From the NCBI GenBank assembly GCA_964541895.1, contig CAZISM010000002.1, positions 1-64,000 on the forward strand: a DNA stretch of 64,000 nt, in the 5' to 3' direction. The notes below the pieces were generated by a model. That model had not been told where the DNA came from. It did not search any database and saw only the letters and a program-made list of their open reading frames with translations. Below are positions 27,301 to 35,775 of this stretch, piece after piece (position 1 is the first letter of the stretch; each line of letters opens with the position of its first letter). The translations under genes were made by a program, and so were the position numbers. This DNA comes from CAZISM01 sp964541895. Its GTDB lineage: Bacteria > Zhuqueibacterota > Zhuqueibacteria > Residuimicrobiales > Residuimicrobiaceae.

Positions 27301-29109
27301 AAAGAGTATCTGCGAACGGCGGAAAATATCGCCGCCCGCCTGTTGGCCGATGAGGAACCATCCGGCAACTGGATCAACTATCTCCCCTGCAATCGGCAAA
27401 CAGGTTTAATCCATCCGCGGCAGTGCTATTGGTGGGGACATCCGATGCTGGCTATGTACCGTTTCTCGCGGGATGAGCGCTATCGCGAGCTGTTCCTGCG
27501 CAGCTGCACCTGGTACCAACTGGCCCTCAGACGGGATGGCGGTCTCTTACGCAATACCGATCTCGATTTCAATACCGATTCGTTCGGACACGCCACCTCC
27601 GGTGCGGCAGGGGCGATCAGCATGTTTCTGGATGCCCTGGCGGAACTGGGCCAGACCGACAGGCTGCCCTTGATCGAGCGGGGGCTGTCCTATTGCATGC
27701 GTTTGCAGTTCACCCATCCAAAGGATCCGAATCTGCATGGATGCATTCTGGAAAAGGTTCTTGAACCGGACGGCACGGATGCCAGCCCCTATATGATCCG
27801 GGATTTGGGGACGATTTTTTTCGCTCAAGCGATGGCCAAATATCTGGCGCTGGTACAGGATCGAAAACGACCGGCAGAAATGGAGACGCCTGCGGCAATC
27901 GCTGATTTCGGCAGGCTGCAGGGCGATGAATCATTGCGTCACCGGCAATGGCAGACAAAAACAAGAGGCGAATTAAAAAAAATGCTGGGCATTCCATCCG
28001 AGACCGTGGCATTGGCGGCCAGTTTTCGCGGTCAGAGCGAGTGGGATGGGATTGTCATCGAGAAATGGGTTTTTACAGCCGAATCCGGTTCACAGGTTCC
28101 GGCCGTCCTGTACCGGCCAATGAAATCCGCACAAAAAATGCCGGCCATCGTGCTGACTTTTGGCCATGGTGGCAGCAAAAGTCAATGGCAATATAATTAT
28201 GCCGGACAGCTTTACGCCAGAATGGGACTGGCTTGCCTGGCGCTCGATCCCATCGGCGAAGAAGAACGGCATCCTTTGGGTCAACTTGGCACGCGCGCCC
28301 ATGATCCGCAAAGCGTGAGCGACCGTGCCGACCAGGCCGGCCGGCTCATCATGGGTAAACTGATTTTTGACAGTATGCGCGGCATCGATTTTCTTCTGCA
28401 GCGCAAGGATATTGACCCTCAACGGATCGGCGTGGTCGGTAATTCTCTGGGCGGGGCTATCGCCTCCTGGATGGCAGCGCTTGATCCGCGTCTCAAAATG
28501 GCCGTCATCACCGGCTGGGCTTATGATGATATTTTGTTGACCGCTGGAAAATTGTGCACCAACCTGCCCAATCAGCGCATGCGGGAAAACTTGACCTGGA
28601 CTGGTTTTGCTACTTTACCGGCTCCTGATTGTGCGGTGCTGATCATGAACGGCGATGCGGATGTGATCATCGATCAGCGGAAGGACGGCAGCGCCTGGAA
28701 GGGAACGGCCGCAGTCGTCGACAGTGCCGGCCGCATCTATGAGCGCCTGGCCGCGAACGAAAAGATTCGCTATTGGATCGAAGCTGGGGGAGGACATCGT
28801 CCCTATTTCCTGCGCAAAGAAGCCTTGGAGTGGATTGAAAAGTGGTTGGGAACGCCGGCAACGACCCTGCAAGCCATCAAGGCGTTGCCGACGATCAACT
28901 CGGGCGTTTGGTGTGATCAAAATGGGGTAATATTGGAAAAGCTGTATGGCACATCATTGCACCAACGAGGCGATCTGTTGCCGGATATTGGCATCCGGCC
29001 CACCCCGCAAAAGCTGATGGCTTGTCTGCATTCCGATGAATTGGGCCTGCCGGAATTTACTATCGAGGGGTGGTTGCAGCAGATCGAAGCCAATGCGTTG
29101 CGTAAGTGA
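24355..29109 (+). CDS. Four-domain giant: BNR propeller, second propeller, alpha/alpha toroid, esterase
   Basis: A 1,584-residue secreted protein (signal residues 1-23). Residues about 30-380 are a BNR propeller of the 7004 subfamily (LWQGIPGLERTVKGRIF, MNKPTVLSTGEW, FFIRRLSSGHLLLVNH, VSYPDG). Residues about 395-770 are a second, different propeller (FAQSKDGKTW, VSRDGKNWERKYRF). Residues about 790-1170 are an alpha/alpha toroid like GH88/GH105 and related families (FFCPIWHTGQAIKAL, DLPDIINTSAILEGLDGLF, GLLRDHYD). Residues about 1190-1510 are an alpha/beta hydrolase with nucleophile S1364 in GNSLGG, acid in MNGDADVIID and histidine in GGGHRPYF. This combines glycan cleavage or elimination with deacylation in one chain. 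Each activity is inferred from fold only. Confidence 0.75.
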   Translation: MKYIKMSGFCALLLLAAQSVGRAEFLQKTFADPNQAWNSDAQIQRLWQGIPGLERTVKGRIFISWFSGGPKEPAPENKVLLCYSDDDGKTFTLPKIIAFPKDGTRCFDPTLWIDPNGRLWYVFNRGNKDSAVHDVHARICRDPDATPPVFGPEFRVGYESPYAFRMNKPTVLSTGEWIMPVTHASEPIHEWFAGEKQLQGVGISKDQGKTWKLYGALKAPHWALENMIVELKDGRLWMLIRTGSGWLWQSFSSDRGKTWSEATASTITSPGSRFFIRRLSSGHLLLVNHCQYDKKASWDKQRSHLTAQISTDDGQTWNQGLLLDERTGVSYPDGVQDKDGLIRIVYDRDRGGAGEILMASFCEQDVHAGKNASGAVRLKQVISRLEARAPSAEKILPPDWDPKQAADQVLKGLINVCAPQVKGAHDAEMALLGERAYIVAEVNDVRPGEAANWPEVYAAMSIVNLKTFNVEKIIPFAKSEQVFANAKLPPGACFVPRILQKDARTLRCYFASEAPGQRQAQTWYLDFDRERMAFDGNIYKAKLKTAAGIFDMQPQFLHADAAAHGLTRPMVDHGLYLFDSFKKFDGKTYIALNNFPGGQNALAIVHDDLATFEVIGHYNLPHVLKLTESAVNRLPDGTWMAICRQEEGDRNYTFAQSKDGKTWTSSENRDFVTNGTNSKPVFERYNGIYYLGWQEATQIEGVHRSVFNIDVSRDGKNWERKYRFETIKSFQYPALREHQGAIYLTVTQGDSAADRKERIMFGVLEGRTAPVFPQSTLLKSDICVERLRLACQWLARIAQVKNETMVTEKDRKRHLQRAWTGAIRGEYRAATGQWEFFCPIWHTGQAIKALVMASHVLGDEFMDSAILGGEFILNNRITEGPDKGLVLAYEDLPDIINTSAILEGLDGLFLLSAKTGDAKYRDAALAAVEWVQKNAVIGDKGLLRDHYDPARRMFVPVNGVTTEGRPLMDDAVFLTAFQLTGKKEYLRTAENIAARLLADEEPSGNWINYLPCNRQTGLIHPRQCYWWGHPMLAMYRFSRDERYRELFLRSCTWYQLALRRDGGLLRNTDLDFNTDSFGHATSGAAGAISMFLDALAELGQTDRLPLIERGLSYCMRLQFTHPKDPNLHGCILEKVLEPDGTDASPYMIRDLGTIFFAQAMAKYLALVQDRKRPAEMETPAAIADFGRLQGDESLRHRQWQTKTRGELKKMLGIPSETVALAASFRGQSEWDGIVIEKWVFTAESGSQVPAVLYRPMKSAQKMPAIVLTFGHGGSKSQWQYNYAGQLYARMGLACLALDPIGEEERHPLGQLGTRAHDPQSVSDRADQAGRLIMGKLIFDSMRGIDFLLQRKDIDPQRIGVVGNSLGGAIASWMAALDPRLKMAVITGWAYDDILLTAGKLCTNLPNQRMRENLTWTGFATLPAPDCAVLIMNGDADVIIDQRKDGSAWKGTAAVVDSAGRIYERLAANEKIRYWIEAGGGHRPYFLRKEALEWIEKWLGTPATTLQAIKALPTINSGVWCDQNGVILEKLYGTSLHQRGDLLPDIGIRPTPQKLMACLHSDELGLPEFTIEGWLQQIEANALRK

Positions 29110-29177
29110 AAAGATTCTAGCAGAGAAAAGCCGTACCGGCTATTATTACATGAACGAAGAATGGGAACGATGAGGAC

Positions 29178-31790
29178 ATGAGAAAAGATCATCCGTTTTA
29201 CGGTCTGTTTTTTCTTTTATTCATGCTGACTTGGCACAATGCCTGCTACGGAGAAACTGCTTTCCAGCAAGCATTAAAAGCGCCCAATCCCGCTTTTCGT
29301 CCGCAAGTTGCCTGGGTGTGGAATGCCCCGCCGCAGCTGGCAATTATAAACGAACAGATAAAGTGGATGAAAGGGATGGGCTTTGGCGGATTTGTAATCG
29401 TGCCTTGGAAGGGCGTTTCGGACACCGTTTTGTCTGAATCCTGGTTCAAAGGAATTGAAATGGCATTGAACGAAGCGTCTGCCAAAGAATTGGAGGTGTG
29501 GATCTGGGATGATTGGGTTTTCCCCAGCGGATTCGGCGGCGGCCTGGTTACCGAGGACACGACGTATCGAGCGCGGCGTCTGCATCTGAGCATGGATGTG
29601 ATTCTGCAACCAGGAGAGACTCTTTCGTTCACGGTTCCACCTCGAGCCGTTGCGGCTGGTTCGGTTCCCATTAACAAGCATACCACCCCCTCTGGGATAT
29701 GGCGTGATCTGTCTTTAAAGCCTGGCGAAATTTTGCGGTATCAGGCCGGCAATGAGCGGGAACGTTTTTTCATGGTGAACTGGGATTACAGCTCATGGAA
29801 TGAAAATGCTGCGATCGCAGGTGATTTTCACACCCTTGACATGCTGAATCCACAAGCGACGCGCCGTTTCCTGAAGCTCATGTATGAACCATATGCCAGC
29901 CGATTTTCCAGCTATTTCGGCAAGACGCTGAAGGGCTTTTTCAATGATGAAGCGTCGCAAGCGTATCCCTACCCCTGGACCTCTGAATTCGCATCTGCGT
30001 TTCAGAAGAAAAAAGGTTATGATATCCGTCCATACCTTCCCCTCGTGATCGCCTGTCAGTCCAATCTTTTCACTCAATGGGATTTCAATCTCTATTTGAA
30101 TCCGGTCCGCCGGCAGATAATGGATTATCAGGATGTCTGGACCGATCTGCTGGCTGAAAATTATTGGGGCGAAATAGCCTCCTGGTGTGCAAGCCATGGC
30201 GTTTTGACGCAGGGTCCGCAACAGGATATGGATCATCGCTTATATAGCCTGGCCCTTCACAGTGGTCATTTTTTTAAAAACTGCTCGTTTAGCCATCGAC
30301 CCAGCATTGATGTGATTTGGGATCAAGTGGTTCCAGGTAAATTTGCCGACTTTCCCCGCTATCTTGGCTCTGCCGTGAGGATCCTGAATAAAGAACGGGG
30401 CATGAGTGAATCCCTTTGGGATACCGGCGATGGCAGAGACGCCAATTTCATGCGGTATATCCTGGAGCATCAGATCATTCGCGGGGTGAGTCATTTCATG
30501 ATGGCGCTCTTGCCTTATGAAAAACGGGGTTTTCAGGTAAATAATTTACATAATTCAATTATGGAAGACTTTGGTTCCGTTCTTACCGGACGGATTGCTC
30601 GAATGAATGCGCTTGCCAATACAGGTATTCCAGGTGTTGAGGTTGCCCTTTACCTGCCGATGAAAGATATTAGCCTGTATCAACCGCTGATGTCGCATCC
30701 ACATATCGGCAATCTCTATCCGCCGCCCTGGGAATCGACGGACGAGATCGCGGAATATCTCGCTTATCTGCCTTGTGAATTCGATTACATCTGGGATGAA
30801 GCGTTCAGTCGACTCGAAATCATAAATGGCGGATTGCGGGCTAAAAGCGGTCAAATGTATCGGACATTGATCTTGCCGCCAAGATGCACAATCAGTCCGC
30901 AAATTGTGCAGCAATTAAGTCTGTTCAGGCGACAGGGCGGAACGATACTGGCGTTGGAAGAAGTTGCAAAGGAACTCGAACCCTTGGTGCACCTATTCGC
31001 ATCTGTCGATGATTTTGCGAAATATCTGCCCCAAAAAGTGAGAATCGAAACTACGGGGGCTCGCCTGGCTACTTGCAGTCGCAGGGATGGCAATGTTGAG
31101 ATGATCACGCTGCTCAATGAGGACAAGTTTGCTTGGGAAGGGATTGTACAGTTTTCAGGATCCGGACGGCTGCTCAATGTCAATTTGGATGATGGATCCT
31201 TGATCCGATTAGCGGAAGGGAAGGATCTGAAAATTACCCAACGGCTGGACGCAACCGAGCTTGCTGTTTATCTTTTGGATCATTCACAAACGATCGCGGC
31301 GCCAGACCACCCTGATCCGGCCGGCGTTCCTTTGACTATATCGAACGGTCTGATTAAGACGCCTGATCATCGAGAAAGTCAGATCAAAGGCCGATGGCTG
31401 TCATGGAGTGAGCTTGGATTTCCTGGGTATTCCGGCTGGCTGAGTTATACAATGGAAATCGATTGGCCGTACCAAACAATACAGGCGCGGCTGGAGTTAG
31501 GAAATGTCTGTTATGCGGCTGAGGTGCTTTTAAATGGAATGAAAGCCGCTTCTGTCCCTTTTCGTCCCTATACCTGTTATCTGGACGGTTTGAAAAAGGG
31601 TGCCAATCATCTGGAGATCAGGGTGTTGAACACACCGGCCAACGAGATAAGTGGTTCACGCCAACTGGAAGAAAAGAACATGGAAGGCCGATATCCCAAG
31701 TTGATGACGCTGAATCGGCGGAAATTATTGTCAGGACTCTTTGGACCGGTGACGCTGACCCCATTACATTCGACGGTGAAGCGAAAGTGA
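29178..31790 (+). CDS. GH106-like glycoside hydrolase, divergent
   Basis: An 870-residue secreted protein (signal about residues 1-26). The catalytic-type blocks are WIWDDWVFPSGFGGGLV (near residue 110), KGFFNDEASQAYPYPW (near 255) and GYDIRPYLPLV, matching the GH106 order of an acidic motif followed by GYD..P.LP. YRTLILPPRCTISPQIVQQL and the C-terminal LSGLFGPVTL also match the rhamnosidases. At 870 residues it lacks the N-terminal sandwich insertion of the 1,080-residue enzymes. It is probably an exo-acting alpha-L-rhamnosidase or a relative with another deoxy-sugar specificity. It starts 68 bases after the giant enzyme. Its TGA overlaps the ATG of a small downstream frame (TGATG), possibly the scar of a deletion. 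Confidence 0.76.
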   Translation: MRKDHPFYGLFFLLFMLTWHNACYGETAFQQALKAPNPAFRPQVAWVWNAPPQLAIINEQIKWMKGMGFGGFVIVPWKGVSDTVLSESWFKGIEMALNEASAKELEVWIWDDWVFPSGFGGGLVTEDTTYRARRLHLSMDVILQPGETLSFTVPPRAVAAGSVPINKHTTPSGIWRDLSLKPGEILRYQAGNERERFFMVNWDYSSWNENAAIAGDFHTLDMLNPQATRRFLKLMYEPYASRFSSYFGKTLKGFFNDEASQAYPYPWTSEFASAFQKKKGYDIRPYLPLVIACQSNLFTQWDFNLYLNPVRRQIMDYQDVWTDLLAENYWGEIASWCASHGVLTQGPQQDMDHRLYSLALHSGHFFKNCSFSHRPSIDVIWDQVVPGKFADFPRYLGSAVRILNKERGMSESLWDTGDGRDANFMRYILEHQIIRGVSHFMMALLPYEKRGFQVNNLHNSIMEDFGSVLTGRIARMNALANTGIPGVEVALYLPMKDISLYQPLMSHPHIGNLYPPPWESTDEIAEYLAYLPCEFDYIWDEAFSRLEIINGGLRAKSGQMYRTLILPPRCTISPQIVQQLSLFRRQGGTILALEEVAKELEPLVHLFASVDDFAKYLPQKVRIETTGARLATCSRRDGNVEMITLLNEDKFAWEGIVQFSGSGRLLNVNLDDGSLIRLAEGKDLKITQRLDATELAVYLLDHSQTIAAPDHPDPAGVPLTISNGLIKTPDHRESQIKGRWLSWSELGFPGYSGWLSYTMEIDWPYQTIQARLELGNVCYAAEVLLNGMKAASVPFRPYTCYLDGLKKGANHLEIRVLNTPANEISGSRQLEEKNMEGRYPKLMTLNRRKLLSGLFGPVTLTPLHSTVKRK

Positions 31791-31999
31791 TGGGCTTTAT
31801 GAAGAAAAGCAAAGGCCATCGTTTTTATGATATCTGTCGTTCGCAATTTGACGTCAGCATCGACGGTCATTGGAAAAAGCTGTTTACGGATCATCGCGGA
31901 TTCCATTGGATGATGGCGATGGGTGGTTGTGCGAAGGAAGTAGCTTATGTGTGCCCCACAATCGGCATGGCGTGGAACAATGTGTCGCAGGTCGCCTGA
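31790..31999 (+). pseudogene. Small 69-codon frame that looks like the C-terminal remnant of a larger gene
   Basis: The frame overlaps the preceding stop by one base and ends 10 bases before the next gene. The translation reads like a conserved protein tail (YDICRSQFDVSIDG, then LFTDHRGFHWMMAMG and KEVAYVCPTIGMAW), rich in Trp, His and Met in a way random frames rarely are. The frame also stays open upstream inside the end of the GH106-like gene. It lacks a signal peptide, unlike nearly all neighbours. I cannot name the family; the tail resembles the end of some sugar isomerase-like proteins, but that is a weak impression. It could instead be a real small gene translated by coupling. Confidence 0.35.
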
Positions 32000-32009
32000 G
32001 GAAAAGATA

Positions 32010-35000
32010 ATGAAAAAAAATCCCGGAGGGGCTTTACTCTTTTTGTTGTTGCTGGTTGGTGTGACCGGTTCCTTCGCCGGAATAACCGTTTATAACATAC
32101 GTGACTGGAGGGCATATCCATCCTCTACAAACAACTATGCCGCGGTGAAATCAGCCGTGGATGCCGCCATGGCGTCCGGCCAACCGGCGGAGATCCGTTT
32201 CGAGGCCGGAGCGATCTATCGCATTGGTCTGCCGGACGGTCCGAATATGCAATCCCAATACGCATTGTATATCAAAAACGCATCACATCTCGTGATAAAT
32301 GGTCAGGGCGCCACCCTGCTGATCACTCATCCGGAAATCGGCGGCATTTGCAGCGAAAACTCTAATAACGTCAAGATTAAAAACATAAAAATTGATTATG
32401 ATCCACTGCCTTTTGCACAGGGGACCGTTACGGCAGTCAATCATGCGCAATATTGGTTTGACCTGCAAGTAACAAACGGTTTTTTAGAACCTGACCAGCC
32501 GTGCTTTGCACGATCCATGTCGAAATGGGGACTCACCGTCAGAGACGAAGCGGATGGAGGACGTCGCTATGGGCCGACCGCGGTTTTTGCGGAGCGCTGG
32601 CAAAAAACAGGTGAACGGCTCTGGCGGTTCTATCCCGTGCGCGAAGGAGGAGGATATAAAGATCCCCTGATACAATCGGGTTTAAAGCCCGGCGATACCT
32701 TTATCCACAAGGCGGGGAACTATGCCCAGGCTGTTGCAGCCATAAAATGCGACAGTTTGCTTTGGGAAAACATTACGGTTTTCGCTTCGCCGGGCCTGGC
32801 ATTTTTCCCGCATATTACCAGCCATCATACCATCCACAACTGTCATGTCAAGGTGAAGGAGGGCCGCATTTTTTCCACTAATGCGGATGGCATTCACATG
32901 CGTGGATCGCGGGGCCATGTCGTGATTGACAGTTGCAGTTTCGAAGGCATGGCGGATGATGCTATCAATGTGCACAGTTCCGCACTATCGGTTCAGGATC
33001 AGCCTTCTCCGGATCAGGTATTGGTGAAAAAATCTTCCTACAGTTTGCATCCCGGTGATGAATTGGTGCTGGTCCGTTCGGCAACGGCCACAGTCGGCCA
33101 GACGGTAACAGTAAAAACGGTAAAGGATGCCGGCCGCAATTGGCTGGTGACGTTGGCCGGCGCGATCCCCCCGTTGACTGTGGGAAAAGGTTTTGCTTCA
33201 TCTGATAATTTTTACAATCTTTCGGAAGCGGCTGATCCGTTTGTCATCCGCCGCTGCACATTCAAAGACTATCGTGGACGCGGAATTCTGGTCAGCGCGC
33301 ATGGCGGGCTCATCGAAAACAATATCTTTGATCTGCGTGAAGGATGGGGCGTGATTCTCACTTACGAGTCCACGCGCTGGGCTGAAGGGCCGATGGCCTA
33401 CGATGTAACGGTGCGAAATAACGAATTTCATGGTCACGGTGCTCCTCCTCCGGCCATACTCTCCATGCTGTATGCCCGGCAGGATAATAGAGATCAGGTC
33501 ACCACAACCGTCGAACGGCCGTTCCATGATCTGCGCATTGAGGGCAACCGCTTTTATGAATATGGCGCGCCGGTAATGGAGCTGAGTAATGCCCGGAATT
33601 TGCATATTCGAGGAAATGAGGTTAACTGCTCTGAACAGGCGACCCGACCACGCGCTGCCTATGCTTCGATTGTATTAAAAAACTGTGCCGATGTTATCAT
33701 TGATGAGTTGGACGTGCAGGATAAAGATCCCCGGCATTATGCGGTTGTGGATATTGCCTCTGATTGTGCAAGGGGAGAACATATCCATATAAAAAATCTT
33801 GAAGCCGCTGTACACTCATCATGTAATCCAGTCCTAGATCAACGCTCATTAGCACAGTTTTATGGAAACGGGAAACTGGCGGCATACGAGTTTTTTACCC
33901 GCCATATGGGCAAAGGAATCGCTCACATCGAAACCCCAAAACAGGTTTTCGTTGGAGAAAGCCTGGCTGAGGCGGTGATCTCTTTCACAGCCACTGAGCG
34001 CATCGAACCCGGAGGCCTGGTAAAATTATGGTGCCCCAATGGTGCGACTAATCCACAATTGACCAAACCGGGAGAGCCGGGATTCATATGGATTGAAACA
34101 GATACTCCGGTTGAAACTGAACTGGCGGTGGTAAATTTTTGGGCGCAGTACAACCAAAAGCCGGCGGATGCCAGACGTTTTGTGAATGTCAAACTTTTAC
34201 ACGGTTTGCCGACTGGCAAAAAGTTGTTGTTTCACTGGAAAAACGTCAGGGTGGATGAACACGCAGGTCGATTTGAAGGTGATCGCTGGTGTTTTCAAAT
34301 CGCAGTTGATCATAATGCCGATGGCTATGCCGAGCTTATCCCCAATGCACCGGAAATTCCAAAACTACCCGGCCCGGCCATTCAGTTGCTTGCCCGAATC
34401 GCTTCAACAGCGGTCAAGGGAGAACCCGTGCGCTTGAACGTGTGTGCGTTTGACCGTTTTGGTAATCCGGCAACCGGTTACAGTTCAACATTGCTTTTTG
34501 ACTGTGATCAAAAAGGAGCTCTGCTCCCACAGAAAGGAAATCTGTCGCAAGGTTCCTTGCAATCTGAAATCAGTTTTAAAGAAGCAGGATTTTTCTGGAT
34601 AAAAGTAAAGTCAGCGGATGGCCTGGCTGCAGAAAGTAATCCGGTGGAAGTTTTTGCGACCGATCCCGGCATGCGGCTGTATTGGGGTGACCTCCACGTT
34701 CACACGGAAATGTCGGCTGACGCTCGTGCCTCAGCGCATACCGTTTCGTCCTATCACGGCAGCTACAACAGCGGCCGCTATCACTATGCACTGGATTTTC
34801 AGGCCAACGCCGATCATCATGGATTCTTGCAGGGCAATTATGGTCCAGAGGACTGGCGTATCATGCAGCGGATCAGCAACGAGGCCAATGAGACAGGCAA
34901 GTTTGTAACGTTGATCGCTGCCGAGTTGTCAGGTCCCAAAGGTGATCAAAATGTCTACGTTGCTGGTGATTGGATTCCTTTCCTGAATCATGATCCGGCG

Positions 35001-35708
35001 GATCTTGTGGCTCGTGAAAAGGATTGGGCTGAGGTAAAGGGGATAGAATGTATGTGTATTCCCCACCATGTCAGTCAGAGTATGCGACCATGGGACTGGA
35101 GTCGGTTCGAACCGAGTTTGCAGCCGGTATGCGAAATATTTTCCAATCATGGCCGGGCAGAATTCTTTGCTAATGAGCCGCACTATTCGGGACATGGCCA
35201 GGCGACCCTACAGGGGCGCACATGGATCGACCAGCTTTTAGCCGGGAAAAAGCTGGGTGCGATTGCCAGCAGCGATGATCACTGGGCCCGTCCGGGAACC
35301 TGCGGTTTAACCGGCGTATGGGCGCCGGCTCTGACCAGACCGATGATCTATGAGGCCATCAAGACTCGACGATGCTATGCCAGTACCGATGCGCGGGTTA
35401 TTCTGCATTTCAGTGCTGACGACGCAGAAATGGGACAAAGCATTTCGTGTACTGAACCTCCGCTGTTTAAAGTCAGGGTTGCTGCCCCCGGCATTATACA
35501 ACGGCTTGAAGTCATCTGCAATGGTGAAACGGTGTACAGCAGTGAACCACAGAAACGCCAGGCCAAGTTGACCTGGCGAGAGGCTGCATTAAAAAATGCT
35601 TTTTATTATGTTCGTTTGACGCTGGCAGCGGAAGAAAATGTGGAAATTTCCATGAAAAACCGGCAGCAGTTCGTGTGGTCCAGTCCAATCTGGGTAAAGT
35701 GCCTTTGA
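32010..35708 (+). CDS. GH110-like beta-helix fused to a PHP (DUF3604-like) domain
   Basis: A 1,232-residue secreted protein. ATG 32010 follows GAGGAAA; the signal is residues 1-24. Residues about 30-640 are a right-handed parallel beta-helix with the GH110-like stretch ASPGLAFFPH, NADGIHMRGSRGHVVI and FEGMADDAINVH. D293, D316 and D317 have the spacing I recall for the catalytic acids of GH110 alpha-1,3-galactosidases. Residues about 650-880 are Ig-like linkers. Residues about 885-1232 carry PHP/DUF3604 metal motifs: H896 and H898 in GDLHVHTEMSADA, D935-H936-H937, H1019-H1020 and SSDDH (1087-1091). PHP domains hydrolyse phosphoesters or related bonds; DUF3604 function is unknown. I know of no standard enzyme with this pairing. 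Confidence 0.75.
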   Translation: MKKNPGGALLFLLLLVGVTGSFAGITVYNIRDWRAYPSSTNNYAAVKSAVDAAMASGQPAEIRFEAGAIYRIGLPDGPNMQSQYALYIKNASHLVINGQGATLLITHPEIGGICSENSNNVKIKNIKIDYDPLPFAQGTVTAVNHAQYWFDLQVTNGFLEPDQPCFARSMSKWGLTVRDEADGGRRYGPTAVFAERWQKTGERLWRFYPVREGGGYKDPLIQSGLKPGDTFIHKAGNYAQAVAAIKCDSLLWENITVFASPGLAFFPHITSHHTIHNCHVKVKEGRIFSTNADGIHMRGSRGHVVIDSCSFEGMADDAINVHSSALSVQDQPSPDQVLVKKSSYSLHPGDELVLVRSATATVGQTVTVKTVKDAGRNWLVTLAGAIPPLTVGKGFASSDNFYNLSEAADPFVIRRCTFKDYRGRGILVSAHGGLIENNIFDLREGWGVILTYESTRWAEGPMAYDVTVRNNEFHGHGAPPPAILSMLYARQDNRDQVTTTVERPFHDLRIEGNRFYEYGAPVMELSNARNLHIRGNEVNCSEQATRPRAAYASIVLKNCADVIIDELDVQDKDPRHYAVVDIASDCARGEHIHIKNLEAAVHSSCNPVLDQRSLAQFYGNGKLAAYEFFTRHMGKGIAHIETPKQVFVGESLAEAVISFTATERIEPGGLVKLWCPNGATNPQLTKPGEPGFIWIETDTPVETELAVVNFWAQYNQKPADARRFVNVKLLHGLPTGKKLLFHWKNVRVDEHAGRFEGDRWCFQIAVDHNADGYAELIPNAPEIPKLPGPAIQLLARIASTAVKGEPVRLNVCAFDRFGNPATGYSSTLLFDCDQKGALLPQKGNLSQGSLQSEISFKEAGFFWIKVKSADGLAAESNPVEVFATDPGMRLYWGDLHVHTEMSADARASAHTVSSYHGSYNSGRYHYALDFQANADHHGFLQGNYGPEDWRIMQRISNEANETGKFVTLIAAELSGPKGDQNVYVAGDWIPFLNHDPADLVAREKDWAEVKGIECMCIPHHVSQSMRPWDWSRFEPSLQPVCEIFSNHGRAEFFANEPHYSGHGQATLQGRTWIDQLLAGKKLGAIASSDDHWARPGTCGLTGVWAPALTRPMIYEAIKTRRCYASTDARVILHFSADDAEMGQSISCTEPPLFKVRVAAPGIIQRLEVICNGETVYSSEPQKRQAKLTWREAALKNAFYYVRLTLAAEENVEISMKNRQQFVWSSPIWVKCL

Positions 35709-35775
35709 AGGATATATAGGATCTTGTTCATCCTAGTATCCGGTCTCGATTCTGAATGATCCTGAGGAGTAAAAC

